Source: Mycobacterium sp. IS-836 (GTDB lineage Bacteria > Actinomycetota > Actinomycetes > Mycobacteriales > Mycobacteriaceae). From it: a stretch of 64,000 bases of DNA. The notes under the pieces were generated by a model, which searched no databases, was not told the origin of the DNA, and saw nothing but the letters and a program-made list of their open reading frames with translations. The stretch's first letter is position 1; each line of letters starts with the position of its first letter. The stretch covers positions 1 to 64,000 of the forward strand of contig NZ_MBEU01000053.1 in assembly GCF_001954275.1 (NCBI RefSeq). The letters run 5' to 3'. The translations under genes and the position numbers were made by a program. Below, piece after piece: positions 48,164-56,393 of the stretch.

Positions 48164-49638
48164 GTGGCCGGCGCGCCGCGGGCCCGGCGCAGACCCGCAC
48201 GCCCTCGTTGCACCGGCGGGTCGCCCTGATGGTCCTCGGTGTGCTCGGCGTCCTTTTGCTGGTGCTGGGCCTGACCATTGACCTGATGCTCGGGGCGCAG
48301 ACCCGCCGCGATCTCCACGATCGGCTGATGGCCACCGCCGCCCGTGCCGACGCGTTGGCCGCCGCCAATGTCCCGCCCGATCGCCTGGTGGCTCAGCTCG
48401 AGGGCGGAGGAATTCGCGCGCTGCTCGTCGCCGCGGACGGAACCACTTACGGTGATCACGGCATCCACCCCGACACGACCAGCGGACCCACGGAACCTCC
48501 GCCTCCGCCGCCGCCACCGGGTTGGCCGGGACCACCATTGGGCTGGCCGCCGCCACCACCGGGCTGGCCGCCACCACCGGGGTGGCCCCCGCCCCCACCA
48601 CCACCGGTCGCGCCACCCGACGCCACCGCCACCGTGGTGGTGCACTCACTGACATCGGGCGGCCGGGTGATCCTGGTCGCGGACACTACCCAAACCACCG
48701 CGCTGATCCGACGGCTGCGCGAAGTTCTGCTGGCCGGCGGCCTGATCACGCTGATGGTGGCCGGTCTACTGGTCACCGCCGTCTCCCGCGCCGCCCTGCG
48801 GCCTCTGGATCGGCTTACCTCCGTCGCACGATCGATCACCAGCGGCGACCGCGGCAGGCGACTGCGACCCGACCGCGTCGGCACCGAACTCGGCCGCGCA
48901 GCAGCGGCTTTCGACGGAATGCTCGACGCGTTGGAAGCATCCGAACAGCGCACTCGCCAGTTCCTGGCCGATGCCGCCCACGAACTGCGCACACCCATGG
49001 CCGGAATCGGCGTCGCTGCCGAACAGCTGATGGGGGCCGCCGCCCAAGGCGGCGAAGATGCTCGCGCGAAAGCCCAATACCGCCGCGCAGCAATGCTTTT
49101 GGCCGAATCCCAACGGGCCGGTCGACTGGTCGCCGACATGCTGGATCTGAGCCGCATCGACGCCGGGGTGACACTGGACCTCTCCGATACCGACCTCGTC
49201 GAGATCGCCGAAGCCGAATGCGAGCGAGTGGCCGTGCTCTCTCCGGATATCGCCATCACGCGCACCGGTGAGCCGAGTGTGCCCGTGCGCGCCGACCGGA
49301 CCCGCGTTGCCCAGATCGTGTCGAATCTCGTCGACAATGCCCGCCGACACACCCCATCCGGCGGGCACATCGTGATCGATGTGTGCAGGGCTGGGCCGCA
49401 TGTCGAGTTGACCGTCACCGATTCGGGCTCCGGTATCGCAGACTCCGACCGTGAGCGGATCTTTGACCGGCTTGTCCGTCTGGACCTAGCCCGCGATCGC
49501 GACCACGGCGGCGCCGGGCTCGGCCTGCCGATCGCCCGGGCGCTGGCGCGCGCTCATCACGGAGATCTCGTCTGCGTGCCCAACGATCGAGGGGCGCGGT
49601 TCCGGCTCACCTTGCCGCCGCATCCCGGAGCGCCATAA
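48160..49638 (+). CDS. Sensor histidine kinase with PPPPGWP-rich loop
   Basis: A 492-residue kinase: helix 1 at 22-45, extracytoplasmic part 46-185, helix 2 about 187-209, HAMP, H-box AHELRTPMAG (His274), N-box VSNLVDNARRH, G1 DSGSGIAD and G2 GGAGLGLPI. Residues 112-152 of the sensor part are repeats of PPPPGWP, and could bind a proline-binding partner or cell wall. It pairs with the upstream regulator. The HATPase domain is complete, so activity is expected. Confidence 0.9.
   Translation: MSGRRAAGPAQTRTPSLHRRVALMVLGVLGVLLLVLGLTIDLMLGAQTRRDLHDRLMATAARADALAAANVPPDRLVAQLEGGGIRALLVAADGTTYGDHGIHPDTTSGPTEPPPPPPPPGWPGPPLGWPPPPPGWPPPPGWPPPPPPPVAPPDATATVVVHSLTSGGRVILVADTTQTTALIRRLREVLLAGGLITLMVAGLLVTAVSRAALRPLDRLTSVARSITSGDRGRRLRPDRVGTELGRAAAAFDGMLDALEASEQRTRQFLADAAHELRTPMAGIGVAAEQLMGAAAQGGEDARAKAQYRRAAMLLAESQRAGRLVADMLDLSRIDAGVTLDLSDTDLVEIAEAECERVAVLSPDIAITRTGEPSVPVRADRTRVAQIVSNLVDNARRHTPSGGHIVIDVCRAGPHVELTVTDSGSGIADSDRERIFDRLVRLDLARDRDHGGAGLGLPIARALARAHHGDLVCVPNDRGARFRLTLPPHPGAP
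48493..48609 (+). repeat. Imprecise tandem repeat coding PPPPGWP
   Basis: About 117 bases coding residues 112-150 of the kinase, built from GGCTGGCCGCCACCACCGG-like units with variable spacing. It gives four GWP blocks separated by 4-8 prolines. Base-level similarity between units suggests recent slippage. Confidence 0.7.
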
Positions 49639-49652
49639 GCGGGGCTGCTCAG

Positions 49653-50420
49653 TCACACGTCGCCGCGACGGCCGGACATGCAAAACAACAGATTTGCGAA
49701 CACGACGGGCTGGCTTACCTGCATGGCCACCGTCACCACGTCATAGTCGGGGAACGTGGACACGCCTGCTCCCGGCATCGTTTTCAAGACGGCAGCCCAA
49801 TGTGCTTGATCGTCGTTGTTGGTGGCGGCGTATAGCTTCATGTCTGACGCGCAGAACGGAAAAAGCTCGCCGGCGGCGACGGCTTCGGCGATTGCCGTCG
49901 CGACGCCGGGTTTTTCCGTTATCCGGTAGTCATCCAGGCTGATCACGCCCCGCTGGCCGGCGTGCTTGGCGACGAGCTTGATGTCGCCCCTGGCGCGCTG
50001 ATAGCTGTGGCCGCCGTCGATGTGCACGAAACGCAACGGCGGGAGGTCGGTTAATTGCGCTGAGTCACAAATTCTGATGTCGAGTTGTCGTCGGCTGTGA
50101 AACTGCTCCCAGTTGCGCCGGAACGCCGCGACATCCAGACCGTCGTAGGGTTCCCGGTCCTGGATGGGAATGTCCTCCTGCGACATCACCTTTTCGAACA
50201 GATCGCACGCGATGAGGCGCTCATCCGGGCGCAGGCCGCAGCCCATCAATATGGCCGATTTACCCAGGTAGACTCCGATCTCGAGCATGTCTCCCGCGAC
50301 TCCGCCGTCGAGCTGGTGGCCCAGGATGAAATCAAACAGCATGAAGTCGGCGGGGTAGAAGAAGCCGGGAATTTGTGCGGACGCGCGCGCATATCGTGCG
50401 GCGGTCTCGAGCTTCAGCAT
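49653..50420 (-). CDS. Class I SAM-dependent methyltransferase (Methyltransf_24 type)
   Basis: A 255-residue enzyme with motif I GDMLEIGVYLGKSAILMGCGLRPDERLIACDLF, DIRICDSAQLTDLPPLRFVHIDGGHSYQRARGDIKLVAKH and GVISLDDY. These features are those of methyltransferases that act on sugars or polyketide lipids. The acceptor is not known; the glycosyltransferase gene diverging at 50514 may share the pathway. ATG at 50420 starts MLKLETAARYARA; frames further upstream belong to noise. Confidence 0.88.
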   Translation of the reverse strand: MLKLETAARYARASAQIPGFFYPADFMLFDFILGHQLDGGVAGDMLEIGVYLGKSAILMGCGLRPDERLIACDLFEKVMSQEDIPIQDREPYDGLDVAAFRRNWEQFHSRRQLDIRICDSAQLTDLPPLRFVHIDGGHSYQRARGDIKLVAKHAGQRGVISLDDYRITEKPGVATAIAEAVAAGELFPFCASDMKLYAATNNDDQAHWAAVLKTMPGAGVSTFPDYDVVTVAMQVSQPVVFANLLFCMSGRRGDV

Positions 50421-50513
50421 TGATGCAAGCGTACAACTCGGCGCTGTGCACTGAAACGGGTTCTCGCAGCGATCTTTTGGGGCGAAGGGCATCGCTGCGT
50501 TACATTTGCCGCG

Positions 50514-51653
50514 ATGAAATTTGCGCTGGCAACCCTGGGAAGTCGGGGCGATGCCGAGCCGTACGCAGCCGTCGGTCGGGAGCTGCAGCGTCGAGGTCAC
50601 GAAGTACGCATGGCGGTCCCGCCCGCCTATCTCGAGTTCGTCGAATCGGCCGGGCTTGCCGCGGTTCCCCACGGCGCGAACTTGGTCCGCAAATTCGCGC
50701 CGATGCCGAATCCGATCAGCATGATGTGGGAAATCTTGCGGGATGTCACCCAATACTGGCCGGAGGTGGGTACGGCACTGACGTCGTTGGCAGACGGGGC
50801 CGATCTGCTGCTGGCGGACCCAAGTCAACAAGGGCTGGCCGCCAATGTTGGGGAGTACTACGGCATTCCGCTGGCCACCCTGCACTTCTACCCGATCGAG
50901 GCCGGTGGTCCGGGCATAACCAAAGACGCGGAGGACGCCCATCGGCGGGAACTGGGCCTGCCGGAGGAAACAGGGCCCTCGGAATGGCTGGAGATCCAGG
51001 CCTACGACGAGCTGTTCTTTCCCGGGCTGGCCGCCGAATGGGCGAAGCGGGGCCTCCGGCGGCCTTTCGTTGGCGGGCTGACGCTGGAGTTGCGGATGGA
51101 CGTCGACGACGAGGTCGCGTCGTGGATTGACGCGGGCACGCCGCCGATCTACTTCGGCTTCGGCAGCGTGCGAGTCGCGTCTCCCGATGACGCGGTCGCG
51201 ATGATCAGCGCGGCCTGCGCCGAGCTAGGCGAGCGGGCGTTGATTTGCAGTGGCGCAAGCGATTTCACCGACATCTCGCAATCCGAGCACGTCAAGATTG
51301 TGGACGCGGTGAACCACTCGGCCGTCTTTCCCGCTTGCCGTGCGGTCGTCCACCACGGGGGACCCGGCACCACGTTCGCGGGCATCCGGGCCGGAGCCCC
51401 GACGCTGATCCTTTGGGTTTCGGTCGATCAGCCGATGTGGGGTGCCGCGGTCAGCCGACTAGATGTCGGGACCGCGCGCCCCTTCTTCGAGACCACCCAG
51501 AAGCTGCTGGTCGCAGATCTGCGGTCCATCCTCACTCCGCACCGCGTCAGGCGGACCCGCGAGGTCGCCGCCCAGATGACCACACCCGCCGAAAGCGTCA
51601 CCGCCGCTGCCGATCTGCTGGAAGACGCCGCCCGCCTGGGTCGCCGTGCCTAG
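50514..51653 (+). CDS. GT1-family glycosyltransferase (MGT type)
   Basis: A 379-residue glycosyltransferase with the MGT/UGT layout. N-terminal MKFALATLGSRGDAEPYAAVGRELQRRGHEVR; C-terminal sugar-nucleotide site IYFGFGSV and VVHHGGPGTTFAGIRAGAP (HHGGPGTT at 280-287). Similar enzymes glycosylate glycopeptidolipids and other lipids in mycobacteria (Rv1524/1526 and RtfA group). It is about 40 residues shorter than typical because the loop between domains is short. Its end overlaps the convergent DUF998 gene by 195 bases. Confidence 0.88.
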   Translation: MKFALATLGSRGDAEPYAAVGRELQRRGHEVRMAVPPAYLEFVESAGLAAVPHGANLVRKFAPMPNPISMMWEILRDVTQYWPEVGTALTSLADGADLLLADPSQQGLAANVGEYYGIPLATLHFYPIEAGGPGITKDAEDAHRRELGLPEETGPSEWLEIQAYDELFFPGLAAEWAKRGLRRPFVGGLTLELRMDVDDEVASWIDAGTPPIYFGFGSVRVASPDDAVAMISAACAELGERALICSGASDFTDISQSEHVKIVDAVNHSAVFPACRAVVHHGGPGTTFAGIRAGAPTLILWVSVDQPMWGAAVSRLDVGTARPFFETTQKLLVADLRSILTPHRVRRTREVAAQMTTPAESVTAAADLLEDAARLGRRA

Positions 51654-52235
51654 TTCGGTCAAGTGGCGAACGCTGACAACCACGACCAGCGGCCAAAGCA
51701 TTTCCGCCGTCGCGGCGGCGCGTTCGCTCAGCCCCACATCGATGCCGCTCCACGCGTCGCAACACAGCCAGACCACCAGTCCGAACAGCAGCGCCGACAC
51801 CGAAATGGCCCAACGCCTGCGCCGCGGCCAAGGCATCGTTGGGTCCGGCGAAACCGTGAGCACCGGCCAGATTGCCAACAGGATGACGCCCAGCCCGGTG
51901 GCCGCTATGTGAGCGGTGGCGGTGCCAAGCCGATCGGGCAGCGCGGCGGTCGCGAGACCGCAGCAACCGGCGATCGCCAACGCGATGCGGGGCAGGCCGG
52001 GCAGCACTCGTAGCCCGGCGGCGGTGACGATCAGGCAGCCGGCGCTGACCGCGAACCCCGCCGTCATGATCCAGTCGCCGCGGCCGGTCAGGGCCAGGGC
52101 GCTGAGAGTCTGGGTGAACGGGTCGTAGGAATCGATCCGCATCGAGCGCGCGATGCTGGCGCACGCCAGCAGGACGGTCGGCGCAGCCGCCGCCGATACC
52201 ACAGCCCACCAAGGCGTTGTCACCCGCCTTGCCAT
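51459..52235 (-). CDS. DUF998-family membrane protein with antisense-derived tail
   Basis: A 258-residue protein with about six hydrophobic helices between residues 10 and 190: AVVSAAAAPTVLLACASIARSMRIDSYDPFTQTLSALALTGRGDW is the DUF998 hallmark. The hydrophobic domain ends near the glycosyltransferase stop; the last 65 residues are read from the antisense strand of that gene (195 bases) and are low-complexity Gly/Gln-rich. The function is unknown. Confidence 0.8.
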   Translation of the reverse strand: MARRVTTPWWAVVSAAAAPTVLLACASIARSMRIDSYDPFTQTLSALALTGRGDWIMTAGFAVSAGCLIVTAAGLRVLPGLPRIALAIAGCCGLATAALPDRLGTATAHIAATGLGVILLAIWPVLTVSPDPTMPWPRRRRWAISVSALLFGLVVWLCCDAWSGIDVGLSERAAATAEMLWPLVVVVSVRHLTELGTATQAGGVFQQIGSGGDAFGGCGHLGGDLAGPPDAVRSEDGPQICDQQLLGGLEEGARGPDI

Positions 52236-52339
52236 TGTGGGTGGTTACCCGGGCTGACGCCCGCCGAACAGAATCGGCGGCACGGTTCTCAGCCTTCCTC
52301 AAGGTTGCGAACCGCGGTACCGGGTAGGCACCGCAAAGG

Positions 52340-54682
52340 ATGCCTAGCGCTTGGATGGTGATGAAACCCCCGGCCCGCTGGATCAGCCGTCGACTGCCGG
52401 TGTCGTTGTTTGATGTAGCGCAGCTACCCGTGCGCTCTGTGGGCCGGCTCCTCGGTGCGGCGCCGAATCAGGCGCAGGTGGAACCGCCGCCGGGTGCCCC
52501 CCTGGTGGTGGTCGACGGCATGCCCGAGGGGGCACCTCCGGCGGCGCGGCGGCCCGAGCCGCAGCTACCGTCACCGGTCGGCTGGCCGTTCGGTGAGCAC
52601 TTTCCGCGCACCTGCGGCACCGGCCGCTTGGCCGCTGGCGCGTCGTTTTGGACGGATTTCCTCTATGACGACCACGGCGCGACCGGCACGCGCGTCAGGC
52701 TGCCGGCGGCGGGACGCATCGTGCCGCCCAAGGGCACCTATCTCTATCCCGACGGGGCAGCGGGCCGCAACGGCGCCGATATCTTCCGCGTCGCGGTCGG
52801 CCTCACCGAAACCCACACCTGGTGGCGGGTCGACTGGAACACGCTGCAGGATCCGTCGGTGCCGATCGCGTTGTTCGCATTCGACACCGGCCGGGATCCC
52901 GGTGGCACTGGGCAGTGGCCCGCAGGCGCGGGTGTTCGCTCGGCCGGTATCGACTCGGCGCTGCTGATTTCGGGTGCGGGCGCGTGGCTGATCGACCTGG
53001 TGACGCGGACAACCACAGCGGTCGGACACTCCGTCGACGGGAACGCGCGGTCGTTTCTGGCGCAGATTCCGCGCGAGCTGGTGGAGCCGGCCGGGAAATG
53101 GACGGTGCGGCTGGTGTCCGGCCTGGCCAACCCGGCGGGTGACGGGTTCGCGGAAGTGCCTCCCGAGCGTGGGGCGCGGCCGCGTCAACCCAACGTCTAC
53201 AACATCGCGTTCCGCCGCCACGAGCAGGAGCCGCAACGCTACAACTTCTGGCTGGACAAGGCGCAGGCTGAGGCGCTCGACGACGGCGACGTGTCGCAGT
53301 TCTCGCTGGCGGTGGCGTGGGATGAACTCGCCGCTGGCACAACGACCGACGAACCAGTGGTGACGGGCCCGTCGACGCGGTGGTACGTCTCCTCGGTGGA
53401 GCTTGGGCAGGGGATCGCCGACGCGGACTTGTTGTCCACCGAGCCGCAGTTCCTCGGGCGTGTACAGCCTTACTCGATCTGCCTGCCGAAGACCTTCGCA
53501 CCGGGTAAGGCGCTGCCGCTGACGCTGCTCCTGCACTCGATAGCGATGGGCAAGAACCAGTTCGCCGCGGTGAATCCCCGCCTGGTGCAACAGATTTGCG
53601 ACGGGCGCGACTCGGTGGTCGCCACGCCGCTGGGTCGTGGCCCGGCGTGTTGGTTTCTCGACGAGGGTGAGCTCGACCTGTGGGAGGTCTGGGCGCGGGT
53701 CGCCGAACAGCTCGGTACGGATCCCAATCGCACTGTGATTGCCGGTTTTTCGATGGGCGGCTATGCGGCCTATCGGCTGGCGCTGACATACCCGACGGCG
53801 TTTGCGCAGGCCGTCGTTCTCGCCGGGGCTCCCACCTGCGGGGTGCGCCTACTGCCCGGGATCAAAATGGCGGCCGACCGAAACCCGGACTCGCACTGCG
53901 CGCGTGAGGGCGAAACCTGGCCGCTGCTCCACAACGCCCGATGGTTGCCCTTCGTCATCGCCCACGGTGTGCTCGATGAGTTGGTGCCAATCTTCTCGGT
54001 AGTGCCGCAGGTGCTGCGGCTCGACCGGCTTGGGTACCGTTACCGCTTCGTGGCGTACCTGGCTGAAGACCACATCGTTCTTGCGGCGCAGGGCAAGTTC
54101 GACGACGCGGTCGCCCATATGGGCACCGCAAACCGTCACCCGGACCCCGGCCATATCACCTTCTCCTGGTACCCGCAGCTGGTGCGCACCGACCTGGGTA
54201 TTGGGCCACACCGGGTTTGGTGGATATCGGGTCTGCAGGCGGATCCGCAGACCGCCTCCAAGCGGGGCGCGGTCGCCACAGTGGACGCCCGGTCATACGC
54301 CCGACCGGATCGGACGCGGAGCACGCACCGGCGTGGCGGCCTCATCCTGAATTTCAAGCCGACCCCGGGGTTTTACGCGGAGCGGACCTGGCGGCTGGGT
54401 CCGCACCCCCGACCGCAACCCCGGCTGACGTTGCGCCTCACCGGTGTCGCTGCCCTGACTGTCGACGCCGGCCGGGCTGGGGTTGCGGCGTTGCCCTACA
54501 GCACGGTCACGGTCATCACCGACTGCCCGGTGCAATTAACCCTGGACAAGCTGGCGCCCGGCACCGTCGCGCGGATCGATGGTGCGTTTACGGATACGAC
54601 CGTCGCGGTGCCACAGGGGCGACACCGGATCACGCTTGCTGCGGGCGGGGCCTTAGGGCGTGGCCGGCTAGAACCGCGATGA
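52340..54682 (+). CDS. Large alpha/beta-hydrolase-fold esterase/peptidase-like protein
   Basis: A 780-residue protein. Residues 1-370 form an N-terminal beta-rich domain (SPVGWPFGEHFPRTCGTGRLAAGASFWTDFLYDD, TWWRVDWNTL). Then a prolyl-oligopeptidase-like hydrolase domain follows: LPLTLLLHSIAMGKNQFAAV, nucleophile Ser471 in AGFSMGGYAAYR, HGVLDELVPI and EDHIVLA with the His. A C-terminal beta domain closes the protein. No signal peptide is evident. ATG at 52340 is used; ATG at 52355 or 52361 are possible. The 3' end overlaps the convergent rhomboid-like gene by 53 bases. Confidence 0.8.
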   Translation: MPSAWMVMKPPARWISRRLPVSLFDVAQLPVRSVGRLLGAAPNQAQVEPPPGAPLVVVDGMPEGAPPAARRPEPQLPSPVGWPFGEHFPRTCGTGRLAAGASFWTDFLYDDHGATGTRVRLPAAGRIVPPKGTYLYPDGAAGRNGADIFRVAVGLTETHTWWRVDWNTLQDPSVPIALFAFDTGRDPGGTGQWPAGAGVRSAGIDSALLISGAGAWLIDLVTRTTTAVGHSVDGNARSFLAQIPRELVEPAGKWTVRLVSGLANPAGDGFAEVPPERGARPRQPNVYNIAFRRHEQEPQRYNFWLDKAQAEALDDGDVSQFSLAVAWDELAAGTTTDEPVVTGPSTRWYVSSVELGQGIADADLLSTEPQFLGRVQPYSICLPKTFAPGKALPLTLLLHSIAMGKNQFAAVNPRLVQQICDGRDSVVATPLGRGPACWFLDEGELDLWEVWARVAEQLGTDPNRTVIAGFSMGGYAAYRLALTYPTAFAQAVVLAGAPTCGVRLLPGIKMAADRNPDSHCAREGETWPLLHNARWLPFVIAHGVLDELVPIFSVVPQVLRLDRLGYRYRFVAYLAEDHIVLAAQGKFDDAVAHMGTANRHPDPGHITFSWYPQLVRTDLGIGPHRVWWISGLQADPQTASKRGAVATVDARSYARPDRTRSTHRRGGLILNFKPTPGFYAERTWRLGPHPRPQPRLTLRLTGVAALTVDAGRAGVAALPYSTVTVITDCPVQLTLDKLAPGTVARIDGAFTDTTVAVPQGRHRITLAAGGALGRGRLEPR

Positions 54683-55370
54683 GCGCGCCCGCCACGCCTG
54701 CGACCGGCGCGACCATCGACGGCCCGGAGAGCACGAAGTAGCCGAACGCGATGCCGACGGAGAGTAAGGCCACCCGCATGGGTGTCCAGTGGGCCGTTGA
54801 CGGCAGTTGGAAGGACAGCCGAATGCCCAGCAGCAGCGCGAGGATGTGACCGAAGGCGGTGAAGTCGGCTCCCAGGGCCGCGATCATCGCCACGCCGAGC
54901 CACCACCCGACCCAGGCCGCCCGCCAGCGCGACGGTATCGATGCCGTCAGCGCGCCAAGAACGCACACCGCGCCGTAGCTGACCCCCACGTCGCTGGCCC
55001 GCGCCACCGACATCGGCAGCCATCCCGCCTTCAGCGCGGCGGCCAAACCTATCGCGACCAACAGCGTCGCGCCGATGTGACCGACCGTGAACGTGAGGAC
55101 CAAACCCCTACTGCGCCAAATCAGTTCGCCAAGCGCCAGCAGGCACACCAAGCCCGGCAACCAGACATAGACCGCATCGCTGCCGTCGACGAAGGCGCTG
55201 CCGACCAGGGTGCCCATGTGGCCGTGGCGCAGATTGTGCAAGTTGGTACTCATGCGGCTCACGGCGGCCTCGCGCGCGTGCGGACCGAGCATGGTCAGCG
55301 TAAGAGACACCCCGATCAGCAACAGTGCGTATCCGGCCGTGACGCGCAATCGCGCAACCGTCGCCTTCAT
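54630..55370 (-). CDS. Rhomboid-like membrane protein
   Basis: A 246-residue protein with about six helices. NLHNLRHGHMGTLVGSAFVDG matches rhomboid-like proteins; GVSYGA gives a GxSx-type serine and FGHILALLLG a histidine, the pair required for intramembrane proteolysis. It is therefore a possible protease, but the family includes inactive members. GTG/ATG start at 55370 is used. Upstream, 55371-55549 carries two palindromes shared with the divergent SDR. Confidence 0.78.
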   Translation of the reverse strand: MKATVARLRVTAGYALLLIGVSLTLTMLGPHAREAAVSRMSTNLHNLRHGHMGTLVGSAFVDGSDAVYVWLPGLVCLLALGELIWRSRGLVLTFTVGHIGATLLVAIGLAAALKAGWLPMSVARASDVGVSYGAVCVLGALTASIPSRWRAAWVGWWLGVAMIAALGADFTAFGHILALLLGIRLSFQLPSTAHWTPMRVALLSVGIAFGYFVLSGPSMVAPVAGVAGALIAVLAGHALRPRPQQA

Positions 55371-55423
55371 ACGTCAACGATGCTGGTTGGCGGCGCGATC
55401 GGCCACATTCTTAACGAAGCTTT

Positions 55424-55437
55424 CACACCCGTGTGAT
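55424..55437. promoter_or_regulatory. TCACACCCGTGTGA palindrome
   Basis: A perfect 14-base palindrome with CC/GG at the centre, located between the divergent rhomboid-like gene (start 55370) and the SDR at 55550. Its orientation (TCACA outward) is opposite to the CRP consensus TGTGA-N6-TCACA, so CRP is unlikely; a GntR- or TetR-type regulator fits better. Confidence 0.5.
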
Positions 55438-55510
55438 GAATCTTCACAGATTTTCGGGGGCTCTTGACGAGGCAATCGTGATGCTGCTAGACATGGCCCT
55501 GCGCAGCAAA

Positions 55511-55526
55511 TTGGGCGATCGCCCAA
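55511..55526. promoter_or_regulatory. TTGGGCGATCGCCCAA operator (copy 1 of 3)
   Basis: A perfect 16-base palindrome 24 bases upstream of the SDR start at 55550. Near-identical sites at 58182-58197 and 58250-58265 flank the divergent TetR and SDR genes. The set defines the consensus TTGRGCGATYGCYCAA and indicates that one TetR controls the local cluster. Confidence 0.8.
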
Positions 55527-55549
55527 AAACAGCCCGGGCGGAGGGTGCA

Positions 55550-56383
55550 ATGGGCCGGATGGACGGCAAGGTCGCGTTCGTGACGGGGGCGGCCCGCGGG
55601 CAGGGCAGAAGCCACGCGGTGCGGCTCGCGCGGGAGGGGGCCGACATCATCGCCGTGGACATCTGCCGCAAATTCGAGGCTTCGCCCGCCGACGGCGCGA
55701 CGCCGGAAGATCTCGACGAGACGGCGGGGATGGTGAAGAACGCCGGGGGCCGTGTCGTCACCGCCGAAGTCGACGTGCGCGATTTCGACGCCCTGAGCGC
55801 CGTCGTCGACGGCGGAGTCGAGCAGCTGGGTCGCCTGGATGTCATCGTGGCCAACGCCGGTATCGGTACGACGGCGGGAAAGCTGCACAAGGCCGACGAG
55901 GCGCTGTGGCAGGAGATGATCGACGTCAATCTGAGCGGGGTCTGGAAGACGGTGAAGGCCGGCGTTCCACACATCCTGCGGGGCGATCGCGGCGGCTCGA
56001 TCGTCTTGACGTCCTCCGTGGCCGGTTTCAAGGCCTACCCGCACGTCGGGCACTACGTGGCGGCCAAGCACGGGGTGATCGGCCTGATGCGATCGTTCGC
56101 CGTCGAATTGGGTCAGCGGATGATCAGGGTCAACGCCGTTCTCCCGACCCATGTGAATTCGCCGTTGTTGATGAACGAGCAGACCTACCGCGCATTTCGG
56201 CCCGAACTGGAAAACCCCGGTCCGGACGATCTCGCGCCGGTGTGCCAGAGCTTTCACGTCCTGCCGATCCCCTGGGTGACCCCCGAAGACATCAGCAACG
56301 CCGTGCTGTTCCTGGCCTCCGACGAAGCGCGCTACATCACCGGCGTCGCGCTCAACGTGGATGCCGGCAGCAGCCTGAAGTAA
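55550..56383 (+). CDS. Mycofactocin-coupled SDR oxidoreductase
   Basis: A 277-residue SDR beginning MGRMDGKVAFVTGAARGQGRSHAVRLAREGADIIAVDIC, the hallmark of the mycofactocin-dependent group, with the characteristic insert after AVDIC and ASPADGATPEDLDET. Catalytic Tyr169 and Lys173 (YVAAK). In this family the nicotinamide stays bound and electrons pass to mycofactocin. Its own mft biosynthetic genes are not in the window. ATG at 55550 has GGAGG in front; P450 follows after ten bases. Confidence 0.9.
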   Translation: MGRMDGKVAFVTGAARGQGRSHAVRLAREGADIIAVDICRKFEASPADGATPEDLDETAGMVKNAGGRVVTAEVDVRDFDALSAVVDGGVEQLGRLDVIVANAGIGTTAGKLHKADEALWQEMIDVNLSGVWKTVKAGVPHILRGDRGGSIVLTSSVAGFKAYPHVGHYVAAKHGVIGLMRSFAVELGQRMIRVNAVLPTHVNSPLLMNEQTYRAFRPELENPGPDDLAPVCQSFHVLPIPWVTPEDISNAVLFLASDEARYITGVALNVDAGSSLK

Positions 56384-56393
56384 GGAACGCATC

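Noticed and set aside
48493..48612. Possible non-coding GC-rich repeat
   Set aside because: The repeats stay in frame and give PPPPGWP inside an otherwise intact kinase, so they are coding.
55424..55437. CRP binding site
   Set aside because: The half-sites are inverted relative to TGTGA-N6-TCACA and the spacing differs.
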